Origin: an uncultured Mollicutes bacterium
GTDB taxonomy: Bacteria; Bacillota_I; Bacilli_A; Acholeplasmatales; Anaeroplasmataceae
Reading direction: 5' to 3'
DNA: 64,000 bases
NCBI GenBank assembly: GCA_900540175.1
Contig: UQFG01000003.1
Location: 62,001-126,000, forward strand
A model generated the notes under the pieces. That model ran no database searches and was not told the origin of the DNA. It saw only the letters and a list, made by a program, of their open reading frames with translations. Both the position numbers and the translations under genes were made by a program. Shown here piece by piece: positions 24,431-33,310 of this stretch. The stretch's first letter is position 1, and each line of letters starts with the position of its first letter.

Positions 24431-24958
24431 TTATTTAAAACAAGTGATTTCTGTTACAGAAAGATTATACAAATTAATCACTTTCTTCTTCTGCGATAGC
24501 GCATATTCATAAGCAGCTCTTGTTCCGCTCTTTGGCTGATAAGGAATAACCGAATGCTTGCTTTCTTTTCTAAGCGGGGGTTGATAGTTCTCATCATAAT
24601 AAAAGACACAGTAGTCGCTTATCCTTATCATTGCTCGATTTCGTTCTATGTACGATGCTTTTCCTGCATTTGCAACTCCGTCGGGGCAGACGCTGTCCTC
24701 ATAACCTTGTAAAAAATATTCTCTCACATCATCGCTGATTTCTTGATAATCCTTACGAAAATGAATCCGCCTGATTATCGGATATTCTTCTCGAAGCTCA
24801 GACACCGTATCATAACACAAGGAATTAAAAGCAGAATGATCACCAAAAATAAAGTCTGTGACTCCCAGTTCAATCAGTGAACGAACTGTTTGAAATGTAA
24901 TTTTCTTTAGCTCAGCGGTATGTTTAATTTTTCTATGCCCGATAAAGCAGCAAATCAC
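24431..24958 (-). CDS. SLOG-like Rossmann-fold protein
   Basis: A 175-aa protein opening with ICCFIGHRKI, the first strand and loop of the SLOG/DUF1273 (YpsA-like) fold, which binds nucleotide-derived ligands. VTDFIFGDHSAFNSLCYDTV and a late YALSQKKKVINLYN strand support it. A GTG at 24958 with GGTGAT 6 nt upstream is preferred over the longer frame from 24976. Small SLOG proteins sometimes act in nucleotide-signal defence systems, but no effector gene is recognisable beside it except the membrane protein downstream. Confidence 0.6.
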   Translation of the reverse strand: MICCFIGHRKIKHTAELKKITFQTVRSLIELGVTDFIFGDHSAFNSLCYDTVSELREEYPIIRRIHFRKDYQEISDDVREYFLQGYEDSVCPDGVANAGKASYIERNRAMIRISDYCVFYYDENYQPPLRKESKHSVIPYQPKSGTRAAYEYALSQKKKVINLYNLSVTEITCFK

Positions 24959-25077
24959 AATTATCACCCATATCAAAAATCAATCAAATGTGCATTAATC
25001 CACACATATACATCATTATATTATATAATTGCTCTATATTTTAGTCAATAGCTCTACATAGAGAACGGTATTTTAGC

Positions 25078-25099
25078 TAACAATAACTTATAATTGTTA
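25078..25099. promoter_or_regulatory. Operator overlapping the XRE-gene promoter
   Basis: TAACAAT and ATTGTTA are exact inverted copies 8 nt apart, overlapping a TATAAT box at 25089-25094. It lies 22 nt before the XRE gene start, so autoregulation is likely. Confidence 0.6.
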
Positions 25100-25120
25100 C
25101 TGTTAGATGAGGTGCTATTG

Positions 25121-25402
25121 ATGAGTAAAGATATAGATTTTAAAAACCGTGATCGGTTTATTCAGTTAGGAATAACAATTTCTGTTCTACGCAAAATGCG
25201 AGGAATGTCTCAAGAACAGCTTGCGGCAGAAGCCAAGATGAGTAGATCACACTTAAGTGCGATAGAAGCTCCTAATATTATTCGTCCTTTCTCTGTTGAG
25301 GTACTTTTTAATATAGCAGATGCACTAAAAGTAGAACCCGGAGATTTATTAAACGCTTCAATGTTTCCGGAACAGATTTTAAATAAAAATAAAAAGAGGT
25401 AG
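25121..25402 (+). CDS. XRE-family transcriptional regulator
   Basis: A 93-aa single-domain HTH protein (MSQEQLAAEAKMSRSHLSAI, then PFSVEVLFNIADALKVEPGDLL). Start 25121 is chosen for GAGGTG upstream; the frame is open to 25094 without a site. It is divergent from the SLOG-like gene, with an inverted-repeat operator in between, and probably regulates both. Confidence 0.85.
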   Translation: MSKDIDFKNRDRFIQLGITISVLRKMRGMSQEQLAAEAKMSRSHLSAIEAPNIIRPFSVEVLFNIADALKVEPGDLLNASMFPEQILNKNKKR

Positions 25403-25440
25403 GCGGCTATGGTTTTACCCACAGTCACCTACCTCTTTTT
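25391..25440. terminator. Bidirectional terminator at a convergent junction
   Basis: AAAAAGAGGTAGG and CCTACCTCTTTTT are exact inverted copies. The stem contains the stop codon of the XRE gene and ends at the stop of the CHAP fragment. Confidence 0.85.
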
Positions 25441-25685
25441 TAGTATTCTGGCGCTCCAAATCCGAGAATTTCATAATATCCTATAGGATATTGATTAACT
25501 CGCACGCTGTCTCCTGAATTTCCCTCAACAGTATAAATAACACCGTTTTCCACCTTTTGGACGATACCCGTATGGTCGGCGAGCCCGTCCTGCGGACCTG
25601 ATGAACCATCAGGGGAATCCCAATCGAAAAAGATAATCATACCCGGCGTAGGCTCGGCACTGTTGTCCAGCCATTGCCCACGCTC
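25440..25685 (-). pseudogene. Diverged 3' fragment of a CHAP-domain gene
   Basis: It encodes RGQWLDNSAEPTPGMIIFFD through GYYEILGFGAPEY, the last 80 residues of the CHAP hydrolase whose complete gene lies at 27959-29683. The similarity is high but not identical at DNA level, and ends abruptly at 25685 where unrelated sequence begins. The rest of the gene is missing, so it is a remnant from a related ICE, left by recombination that brought in the ABC transporter between the two copies. Confidence 0.85.
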
Positions 25686-25690
25686 CTTTG

Positions 25691-25783
25691 AAATGCTATG
25701 AGCTGGTCGCAGCGAAAAGCGAATCAGAGCAAGAACACTTATATAAGATGTTAGTTGAAATGGATAAATACAAAAATCAATAA
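25691..25783 (+). pseudogene. Orphan C-terminal tail of an unknown gene
   Basis: On the plus strand the frame reads KCYELVAAKSESEQEHLYKM and LVEMDKYKNQ, then stops. It has no start and the composition of a helical protein end. It abuts the CHAP fragment, so it marks a recombination joint. Confidence 0.4.
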
Positions 25784-25797
25784 AAAATTGCAAAAAT

Positions 25798-25836
25798 AAT
25801 ACGGTGTTACCCAAGACGGGTAGCACCGTATTTTTG
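25798..25836. terminator. Terminator of the ABC/GntR operon
   Basis: AATACGGTGTTACCC pairs with GGGTAGCACCGTATT (15 bp with one G-U), with T or A runs on both sides. It lies 14 nt beyond the permease stop on the minus strand. Confidence 0.85.
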
Positions 25837-25850
25837 TATATGATGTAATT

Positions 25851-26582
25851 TTATCTTAATTCCGTGCGCCGGATTACGGCATATGAGCCGATTCCAAAAG
25901 CCACTCCGATTACAAGAAACGAAAGAATAGGAAAAAACAGATTGGTTGTGCCATCACTCATAAATCCCATTGCTTTCATCATAAACTCCCCAATATTTCT
26001 TACAAGCTCATCTGAAAATACAAACTGAAACAGCGCAATAACAAGAAGAATTATACTACAAACTCCAACTCCTATTAAAAGCGAAACTGTTTTCCCAACT
26101 CTGTTGATAACTAAAACCGCAAAGTAGAATAAGCTGCAGAACATCAAGTATAAAACAGTAAGCCATAGCCAGTTTAGAAAAACATTCCCGTACCCGTAAA
26201 GACTGCCGAATAGAGTAAAATAATTATCATTGAAATAATGAATGGAGTTACCGATTATAGTATCAATAAACGCCATCGTTCCAGCCAGCAATGTAAACAT
26301 ACAAATAGTCGCCCCAAAGATATATTTTCGGGTGTATCCATTTTGGAGCAGCGCTTTGAAATCTTCTTTATATCCTAATACTCCTATCACACTGACAAAA
26401 ACAACGGAACTAAACTCTAAGGTATTTGATCCTGTTTCCTTTCCTTCAGTACAAATTGCAACAATCGCAAAAATGAGAGCTACAATCAAATATTGGATCA
26501 AATAGAAAATTCCTATCGCCCTTACTTTAGTTAAGTATTCATATAAAACAGCTGATTTTAATTTAGTCATTTTCGCCGCCAC
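25851..26582 (-). CDS. ABC-2 type permease
   Basis: A 243-aa integral membrane protein with six hydrophobic segments (for example FYLIQYLIVALIFAIVAICT and SLLIGVGVCSIILLVIALFQ). It is the membrane half of a small ABC transporter. Its start overlaps the ATPase gene by 20 nt. Such GntR-ATPase-permease trios (ytr-like) respond to cell-wall antibiotics or lantibiotics; the substrate here is unknown. Confidence 0.85.
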   Translation of the reverse strand: MAAKMTKLKSAVLYEYLTKVRAIGIFYLIQYLIVALIFAIVAICTEGKETGSNTLEFSSVVFVSVIGVLGYKEDFKALLQNGYTRKYIFGATICMFTLLAGTMAFIDTIIGNSIHYFNDNYFTLFGSLYGYGNVFLNWLWLTVLYLMFCSLFYFAVLVINRVGKTVSLLIGVGVCSIILLVIALFQFVFSDELVRNIGEFMMKAMGFMSDGTTNLFFPILSFLVIGVAFGIGSYAVIRRTELR

Positions 26583-27432
26583 CTTTCTCTGTCATCTTGA
26601 CAAACAGTTTTTGCAAATTCATTGCAGTAATTTGCAGATTACTTTCCTGCGGTAAAACTGTTTTCTCTCCCAATACATAGGCAACTTTTAAGCCACCTAA
26701 CTCGTCATATCCGATAACATTTCTGCCTACACAATAACGGTCAACTTCCTGAGCCGCCCCGGAAACACTATATCCTTTCTCCAGTAGTTCCTCAACAGTC
26801 TCCTGAACAAGAATCTTTCCCTTATCAATTAAGACGACTTCTTCAATAATATTGGAAACTTCCTCGATCAGATGTGTCGCAATAATAAGTGTTCGCTCAT
26901 TATTTTCAAACTCTTTCAGAAGCAGGCTGTAAAACAACTCCCTATGATTTGCGTCAAGCCCTAATACTGGCTCATCAAAGATTACATATGGGACATTGAG
27001 CGATAATGCAATAATCAGTTTGAAAATGGATTGATACCCTTTCGATAACGCCTTAAACCTTTTGTTAGTATCAAGATTGAACTTTTGGGAAAGCTCAAAG
27101 GCTTTCTCCAAATCAAAGTCAGTATAAAAGCGATTTGTCCACTTGAAATGATCTTTAACCTTCAAATCTCTATCATATAAATCCGCTTCGCTCATACAAA
27201 AAATCTTTTCGTGGACACCCATATTTTCTTTAGCGGGAATACCGTCAATCAAGATTTCACCCTGATCCGCAAAAATACGGTTTGCTATAATATTGATGAG
27301 AGTAGTTTTGCCAGCACCGTTTCTCCCTAAAAATCCGTATATTTTCCCGAACTCAAAAGAGAAAGAAACATCATCAAGCGCTGTAACATCTTTATATCTT
27401 TTCGTTATATTCTTAATTTGAATGGCGTTCAT
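26563..27432 (-). CDS. ABC transporter ATP-binding protein
   Basis: A 289-aa ATPase. Walker A is GRNGAGKTT (about residue 38), Walker B is YVIFDEPVLGLD with catalytic Glu, and the H-loop is IIATHLIEE. The signature is the weak LSKGYQS rather than LSGGQ. Start 27432 is preferred over 27438 because AAAGGGG lies 8 nt before it. It energises the permease downstream and is coexpressed with the GntR regulator. Confidence 0.9.
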   Translation of the reverse strand: MNAIQIKNITKRYKDVTALDDVSFSFEFGKIYGFLGRNGAGKTTLINIIANRIFADQGEILIDGIPAKENMGVHEKIFCMSEADLYDRDLKVKDHFKWTNRFYTDFDLEKAFELSQKFNLDTNKRFKALSKGYQSIFKLIIALSLNVPYVIFDEPVLGLDANHRELFYSLLLKEFENNERTLIIATHLIEEVSNIIEEVVLIDKGKILVQETVEELLEKGYSVSGAAQEVDRYCVGRNVIGYDELGGLKVAYVLGEKTVLPQESNLQITAMNLQKLFVKMTEKGGGEND

Positions 27433-27796
27433 TGTCATAGCCCCTTTCTATCAGAGAAATTATATCTTCTTTAGACATTTGCAGTTTTATCGCTTCGCTT
27501 ATTAAAGTTGAGACATACTGCTCATAAAATTGGCTTTGTCTTTTTTGCCGTATTTTTTCAACCGCTCCCTCTTTTACAAATATTCCAAGACCTCTTTTCT
27601 TATAGATGATTTCCTCATCAACCAGTACATTCATTCCTTTTAGAACGGTATGCGGATTGATACTGAGTAGCGCAGAGATTTCATTTGTAGATGGGATTTG
27701 TGTTTCCTCTGGAAAAATTCCGGTAAATATGGAATCTTCAAGCTGCTCCGCAATCTGAATGAAGATTGGCTTATCTATGTTCGGATTTACATTCAA
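27413..27796 (-). CDS. GntR-family regulator (YtrA type)
   Basis: A 127-aa short GntR protein: a winged HTH (about residues 10-75, IQIAEQLEDSIFTGIFPEET, then IPSTNEISALLSINPHTVLK) and a short helical tail instead of a large effector domain, as in the YtrA subfamily. The TTG start is supported by GGAGG 8 nt upstream. It overlaps the ATPase gene. A consensus promoter and an inverted repeat lie just upstream, so it should repress its own operon until a signal arrives. Confidence 0.9.
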   Translation of the reverse strand: MNVNPNIDKPIFIQIAEQLEDSIFTGIFPEETQIPSTNEISALLSINPHTVLKGMNVLVDEEIIYKKRGLGIFVKEGAVEKIRQKRQSQFYEQYVSTLISEAIKLQMSKEDIISLIERGYDNERHSN

Positions 27797-27824
27797 TCAT
27801 AGCACCTCCTATGCTTGTTTGACG

Positions 27825-27854
27825 GTTTGTTAGTTGAGTAGCTAACCTACAAAC
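27825..27854. promoter_or_regulatory. GntR/YtrA operator
   Basis: An imperfect inverted repeat runs from GTTTGTTAGTTG to CTAACCTACAAAC, just after the -10 box of the GntR promoter (AGTATA on the plus strand at 27857). Confidence 0.65.
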
Positions 27855-27856
27855 AA

Positions 27857-27885
27857 AGTATATCCAGAAAAGCTGTATTTGTCAA
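27857..27885 (-). promoter_or_regulatory. Promoter of the GntR-ABC operon
   Basis: On the minus strand TTGACA and TATACT are spaced 17 nt. Confidence 0.9.
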
Positions 27886-27958
27886 TACCTTTTTGCAAAT
27901 TTCTATATGTAATCAAGCCGCCTGCATTTCTGCAAGCGGCTTATTTCTTACCTCCCGA

Positions 27959-29683
27959 TCAATAGGCAGGCGCACCGTATCCGAGAATCTCATAATATCC
28001 GACCGGATAACTGTTCTGACGAACAGAATCCCCTGAGTTTCCCTCGACTGTATAGACTCTGCCGTTTTCCACCTTTTGGACGATACCCGTATGGTCGGAT
28101 AATCCGTCCTGACCATTTTCGTCCGCCCAATCGAAAAAGATAATCATACCCGGCGTAGGCTCGGCACTGTTGTCCAGCCATTGCCCTCTGTCCTTAAACC
28201 ATTGTACGCCGTTGACACAGCCGGCGTATTTCGGGATCACACCAGCGTCTATATACCCGCACTCATTGGCACACCAAGATACAAAGCAGGCGCACCATTC
28301 TACACGGGAATTAAACCCATACCAAGACCAATATGGATCGCCGCCCATTGTCCCGATTTGGGAAAGAGCAACGGTTACGATCTGATCGTCTGTCCCCGTT
28401 ATTCCATAAAGCACCTGCGACCATAGCGAATTGTTTCCATCGGCAAGCAACTCTGCAAGATACTCTTTCTGTTCCTCGTCAAAGCCATACTGTGCCGCCA
28501 TCTCATCTGCGGTCTTGTGGCTGACCGTGATATACAGATAGGTTTGCGTGACCGTGCTTTCCGTCTCCACGATATTTCCGTGACCGTCATCGGTTTCGGT
28601 AATGACCGTCTCGGTTTTGGTGTCGGTGCTGGAGCTGATCTCATTCATCTCCCAAAAGATGTCCTTCAGAAGCTGCTTTTTCGATTCGTCCATCGTCGCA
28701 ACCTCTTGTGGATTGTCAGGATCGGTATTGACTTTGACCGAATATACCGCAAGTACATCTTTCCACACGGCTCGGCTGCCGCTCATTTCAAGGACATCAT
28801 AAGATACCGAGTTTTTTTCGTTCTGCAATTCGGTATCATATTCGGCATTGATCTCCTGCACAACAGTCTGCATACTCATACCTGTGCCGGAATCTTCGCC
28901 GGAGAAAAAAATGCCGAACACCGAGCCGAGAAGCATACCGATCAGGCAAATCACAATAATGACTAAAACCGCTATCCAGCCGCCTGCGGCAATAGCGGCA
29001 ATCAGTGCCTTCGTTCCGGCTATAATCGCCTTGACCGCAGCCGCAACCGCTTTGGCAATCGCCTTTGCTGTAACAACAGCGGCACGAGCAGCCGCCCTCG
29101 CTGTCTGAACGGCTCGCTGTGAAGCTTTTACCGTTGCCTGTGCCGTTTTCTGCGCCGCCTTAGCGGTACGCTGTGCTGTTTTAACAGTTGTCTTTGCGGT
29201 GCGTTCTGCGGTTTTGACCGTTTTCTGCGCCGTTTTCGCCGAGCCTTTACCGACTGTCTTAATTGTCCTTTTTCCCGCAGAACGGGCAGACTCCTTAACC
29301 GTCTTTTGTGTTTGCTCTGCGACTTTTATTCCTTTATTTCGGGCAGTACCCGCCGTCTGTTTCTGAAGTGACTGCGCCGCACGCTTCTCCTTGAACTTTT
29401 GGATACCGTCCTTTGCCTTGACTATGTTCTGCTTTGTCGCCTGAACGCCCTTGCGCCCTTGCTTGTCAAATTGGTGTACGGCTTCGTGAGAAACTTTATC
29501 AATACCACTTTCCAAACGATTAGAAGCATATTCTTCCATACTGCTTTCAGGAACAGTGGCGGAATGTTCCGCTTTCTCTTTGGTCTGGATAAAGGCGGAT
29601 TTCATACGCTCGGCGGCAACTGCCGATTTATCAATCGTTTTGATTGTGCCTTTGGCAATATCTCTTGTTTTAATATCAGGCAT
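27959..29683 (-). CDS. CHAP-domain peptidoglycan hydrolase of the conjugation machine
   Basis: A 574-aa protein. The N-terminal 220 residues are a Lys/Ala/Thr-rich repeat (words such as KTAQKTVKTAERTAK) ending in an Ala-rich stretch. A membrane segment follows (about 232-255, WIAVLVIIVICLIGMLLGSV), then an outside stalk and a C-terminal CHAP domain (about 435-574) with the catalytic Cys in EWCACFVSWCANE and His in DHTGIVQKV. It should open the cell wall for the mating channel, like VirB1 or Tn916 Orf14. GGAGG precedes the ATG. It is the last gene of the transfer operon; a terminator lies just before it. Confidence 0.88.
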   Translation of the reverse strand: MPDIKTRDIAKGTIKTIDKSAVAAERMKSAFIQTKEKAEHSATVPESSMEEYASNRLESGIDKVSHEAVHQFDKQGRKGVQATKQNIVKAKDGIQKFKEKRAAQSLQKQTAGTARNKGIKVAEQTQKTVKESARSAGKRTIKTVGKGSAKTAQKTVKTAERTAKTTVKTAQRTAKAAQKTAQATVKASQRAVQTARAAARAAVVTAKAIAKAVAAAVKAIIAGTKALIAAIAAGGWIAVLVIIVICLIGMLLGSVFGIFFSGEDSGTGMSMQTVVQEINAEYDTELQNEKNSVSYDVLEMSGSRAVWKDVLAVYSVKVNTDPDNPQEVATMDESKKQLLKDIFWEMNEISSSTDTKTETVITETDDGHGNIVETESTVTQTYLYITVSHKTADEMAAQYGFDEEQKEYLAELLADGNNSLWSQVLYGITGTDDQIVTVALSQIGTMGGDPYWSWYGFNSRVEWCACFVSWCANECGYIDAGVIPKYAGCVNGVQWFKDRGQWLDNSAEPTPGMIIFFDWADENGQDGLSDHTGIVQKVENGRVYTVEGNSGDSVRQNSYPVGYYEILGYGAPAY

Positions 29684-29720
29684 AAAAACCTCCTTTCCAA
29701 GCGCCTGTGGACGCTTTGAA

Positions 29721-29761
29721 ATAAAAAAAGAGGGGCAAAGGAATAAACACCTTGCCCCTTA
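29721..29761 (-). terminator. Terminator within the transfer operon
   Basis: On the minus strand AGGGGCAAGG pairs with CCTTTGCCCCT and is followed by a T run. It lies between the Cys-rich VLP gene and the CHAP gene, so CHAP expression may depend on read-through. Confidence 0.75.
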
Positions 29762-29800
29762 AAGTGCGACGGCTGAAAAGCCGCTTAAATCAAGCGCTTT

Positions 29801-30163
29801 TCAACCTCTATTTTTCGATTCTGTGCGTTTTTTTCTTGCATACTCTGCCTGCTGCCTTTTATAAGCGATCTTGGCGCATTTTTCACAATACTTTTTTCTG
29901 TTCCCACGCTTTATAATAGGCTTGCCGCAGGAAATACATCTGTCAGGGTGTGTTCCGAATATCTCAGCTTCTAAGAGCGGATCTGCCGGAAGCACCGCAT
30001 TCTGAAAATACTTGCACAGAAGCGAATAAGATATGCTTTGCACACAAACGCAGCCTTCACCCTCATCAAGGAGCAGACAATTTCCGTCATCATAATTGGC
30101 ACATAGCTTTTTAATCAGGGCGTTAGCTCGGTATCTCTGCCGCCCCGTCATTTGCGGTAGCAT
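29801..30163 (-). CDS. Cysteine-rich VLP-domain protein
   Basis: A 120-aa protein. After MTGRQRYRANALIKKLC comes a cysteine-rich stretch (NCLLLDEGEGCVCVQSISYS), then a CxxC zinc knuckle pair (CISC, CEKC) and a basic tail. This matches the Cys-rich VLP family found in Tn1549-type elements, whose role is unknown. The exact start among several ATGs is uncertain. It overlaps the end of the sortase gene by 41 nt. Confidence 0.75.
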   Translation of the reverse strand: MLPQMTGRQRYRANALIKKLCANYDDGNCLLLDEGEGCVCVQSISYSLLCKYFQNAVLPADPLLEAEIFGTHPDRCISCGKPIIKRGNRKKYCEKCAKIAYKRQQAEYARKKRTESKNRG

Positions 30164-30944
30164 TTGCACCACTGCTTTCTGTTACTTTTTTCGCCACAAC
30201 GACAATCCTTCCGTTTGTACGGGAGTATTCACAGGTGGAAAGCGTAATCAGCTTATCGCCGTACTCCGCCGATACGCCCGTGTCGTAAAGGGAAAGCTCC
30301 TTGCACTTATCAATATAAGCGTCAAACTCCTCCGGTGACTGAGCGTCCGTAAAGCGGTAATATTTGAAGGCTTCAGGGCTGTCGGTGTAGACAACGGTTT
30401 TGAAAACCGCAAGGATTTCATATTCGTTTTTCTCTGTCAGGGTATTAAAAGTAATCGTCCTGTGATTCTGCCAGAAATCCTCGTCCTTGAACTTTTCAAG
30501 GTCGGCGAACATCGAGCCGTTATTCATATGATGACCGTAGATTACTAAATTGTCCGAAGGCTTTAGGACATCACAATTCTCCTGCACATAGGGACAACCG
30601 TAAGAACTATATTCTTTATCAAATCCACGCTTCAGATAGTAGTTCGGATTATCAACCGTCTGCATAACGGGATAATTGATGTTCGTATCCTCCACGCAAA
30701 TCCAGCCGACCAAATCATTATTTTGCCGATACAGCTCGGTAAGCTCCGGCAGTATCGTCTTATCTTCTGAAAAAGGGATAGGCTCGACAGGCTCAGTTTC
30801 GCTGTCCTCTACGATCTGTACAAGGGAATCATACATTTGCGCCTGTTTCTCCGCTTCTCTGTAATGGTCGATAATAAAATAACCGCTGATCCCAAGCAGG
30901 GCAGCGAATAGCACCATCAGCGCAATACAAATCTTTTTTCTCAT
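30123..30944 (-). CDS. Class B sortase
   Basis: A 273-aa membrane-anchored transpeptidase that joins surface proteins to peptidoglycan. It has an N-terminal anchor (about residues 4-24), a class B fold with WICVEDTNINYPVMQ, the catalytic His in IYGHHMNNG, the Cys in LSTCEYS and the Arg in NGRIVVVAKK. Start 30944 is preferred (AAAGGA 8 nt upstream). It sits inside the transfer operon, while its likely substrate, the TPKTG adhesin, is 26 kb away in the same element. Confidence 0.92.
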   Translation of the reverse strand: MRKKICIALMVLFAALLGISGYFIIDHYREAEKQAQMYDSLVQIVEDSETEPVEPIPFSEDKTILPELTELYRQNNDLVGWICVEDTNINYPVMQTVDNPNYYLKRGFDKEYSSYGCPYVQENCDVLKPSDNLVIYGHHMNNGSMFADLEKFKDEDFWQNHRTITFNTLTEKNEYEILAVFKTVVYTDSPEAFKYYRFTDAQSPEEFDAYIDKCKELSLYDTGVSAEYGDKLITLSTCEYSRTNGRIVVVAKKVTESSGANATANDGAAEIPS

Positions 30945-30977
30945 TGCCATTTCCTTTCTGAAACAAGGAGCGAGAGC

Positions 30978-33310
30978 TTATGCGCTCTCGCCCGGTTTTG
31001 TTGTCATCAATTTGTAGAGTTTTGTGTTCTTAGGGAACTTGTTCGCAAACGGTACAAGGGAGCTGCCTACCTTGATAAGCCCGTGTCCGGCTTCCACATT
31101 CGTAATATACGACATCTGAAGATCGGAAATGTTCAGGAGCTTCGCAAGCTCCAGCCTGTCGGTAGAAGCCTGATTGAGCATTATAATAAACTCGGAATTG
31201 GCAAGCATTGTCCTTGCCGTATGGCTCTGCAAAAGGTCGTCCACATTCTGCGTGATACCCGTCGCATACGCCCCGTATTTACGCACACGCTTCCAAAGAG
31301 TAAACAGGAAGTTAGCGGAATACTCGTGCTGGAACAGCAGATAAATCTCATCAATAAAGATGAAGGTGTTTCTGCCTTTCGCCCTGTTCTGCGTAATGCG
31401 GTTCAGGATCGAGTCAAGGACAACCAGCATACCGATAGGCATAAGCTGCTTACCGAGATCGAGAATATCATAGCAGATCAGGCGGTTATTGGTATCTACA
31501 TTCGTGTGTTTCGCAAAGGTATTCAAAGAGCCGTTTGTAAACAGCTCGATGGCGAGAGCGATTTCTTTCGCCTCCGGCTCGTCCTGCTTTAGAAGCTCCG
31601 CCCTGAAATCCTGCAAGGTAGGCACTTCGCCCTGATAATCGTTCTGCTGATAAGTACGATATACGCTGGCGGTACAACGGTCGATAATGGATTTCTGCTT
31701 TGCGCCGAGGTTACTGCCGCCGATGAGCTGCTCGCACAGGGACATAATAAACTCCGACTTCAAAATAACCGGATTCGCCCCGTCGCCGTATTCCTTCGTC
31801 ATATCCATAGCGTTGATATGATTTTGAGAAGTAGCGGAGATATGGATAACCTCGCCGCCGAGCGCCTTCACAAGCTGTGAATATTCCCGCTCCGGATCAA
31901 TGATGATAACATCGGAATCCGAGGAAAGGATCACATTCTCGATCTCGCCCTTTGCGGCAAAGGACTTACCGCCGCCCGATACGCCGAGAATAAAGGAATT
32001 ACCGTTGAGAAGCTGCTTGCGGTCGGCGATAATCATATTTTTGCTAATCACATTCTGCCCGTAGTAAATACCGTTCTCGTGGAAAATGTCCTGCACTCTA
32101 AATGGGATAAACACGGCAAGGCTTTCAGTTGTAAGGGTACGGAAGGTATCAATCTTCCGCACACCAAACGGCATAACCGTATTCAGTCCGTCTACCTGCT
32201 GAAACTTCAGCACCCCAAACTGGCAAAGATGTTTTCTCGCCGTAGTGAGCAGCGCTTCAGTATCATTATCGAGTTGCTCTTTAGAGTCAGCCGTATGCAC
32301 GAAAGTAATCACGGCGAACATCATTCTCTGATCTCTCGTCGTTAAATCATCGAGAAATTCCTTCATTTCCTTTTTCTGCTGTTCCATATCATAAGGAACG
32401 GTCGCCGAAAAGTTATTGTTGGAATTCTGCCGCCTCTGCCAGTTGGTAATATCGTCTCTACGCCGAGCAGACGGTTTTCCGCTTCCCGTACCGCTTCATC
32501 CGTCGGCACAGGGACAACATCAATCGACATCATCAGATTGCGGTTGAGGTCGGTCAGCTCCGCTACCATACTGTCTTTGATATAGGAAGCGTACTCACGC
32601 AAAAAAAGGACTCTCCCGTAACGGTCGCCCATTTTGAAGTAGTCCTTTTCAAATTCCATTGAGTCGGGACAGATATAATCCTTGAAGCTGTGTCCCTTTT
32701 TGCGGGTTTCCTTTATATCAAAATGAAAAGCGGATTCCTCTCCAACACGATAGAAGTCGTGGAAGATACGCAGCCTTTCATCCGTTTCCAATTCCACGCA
32801 CTTGCTGCCGAGCCTTCCGAAATGGGCGATCAGGTCAGCGCCCACACGGGCAAAGTAATTCCGTGCGTCCTCAATATTTTTCTTATTGACGGAAATCGTC
32901 ATATATTTGTCCTGCACAATGGCATTTGCGCCCGTCGCTTTTTCTAAAAGGATTTTATTGTATTCCTCCCGATATTCATCAAGGCTGTCGCCCTTCATCG
33001 GGATAAGAATATTGTTTTCAAAGTCCAGCCTGTTTAAGCGGCGGTTGTTGATCGTAATTTTTGTCGTTGCGCCGGAGTCCAAAGAGTTGAGAAGCTCCGA
33101 ATATTCAAGGAACATTGCTTCCTTGTCCTCACGGCTGGCAACCGCATAGTTAATATCAGAAAATTTATATGTCTTGGAAAACTTGTCCTTGCCGATCTGA
33201 AAAATGCCATCGTCATAAATAGCGGTAATGGGGATCACATCTTGAACGCCCTTCGGCACAACAAACTTTTCCTTTTCCTGCTTGCGAAGATTGGTAAGTG
33301 TTTTAATCAT
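30978..33310 (-). pseudogene. VirB4/TraE conjugation ATPase, frameshifted
   Basis: The N-terminal part (33310 to about 32453) and C-terminal part (to 30978) are adjacent frames of one protein of about 776 aa, the ATPase that powers the type IV secretion channel. The C-terminal part has Walker A GVSGGGKSF and Walker B TFIFIDEIYLLF. The family normally reads LLGVETNITNWQRRQN at the joint; here, after GTAGAGACG, one A is missing (32449-32454), turning it into ILPTGRGGR and a stop. The downstream frame could restart at ATG 32387. As VirB4 is essential, transfer should fail unless this is a sequence error. Confidence 0.88.

Noticed and set aside
25440..25826. Complete small CHAP protein gene of 128 codons
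   Set aside because: The first 48 codons run through unrelated sequence, there is no ribosome binding site, and the active-site Cys is missing.
28848..29108. Plus-strand open frame rich in Ala inside the CHAP gene
   Set aside because: It mirrors the Ala/Lys repeat of the true minus-strand gene; there is no start signal.
32300..32480. Programmed frameshift in VirB4
   Set aside because: No slippery heptamer with a downstream structure at the joint, and the conserved family sequence is recovered by a single added A, which points to mutation or error.
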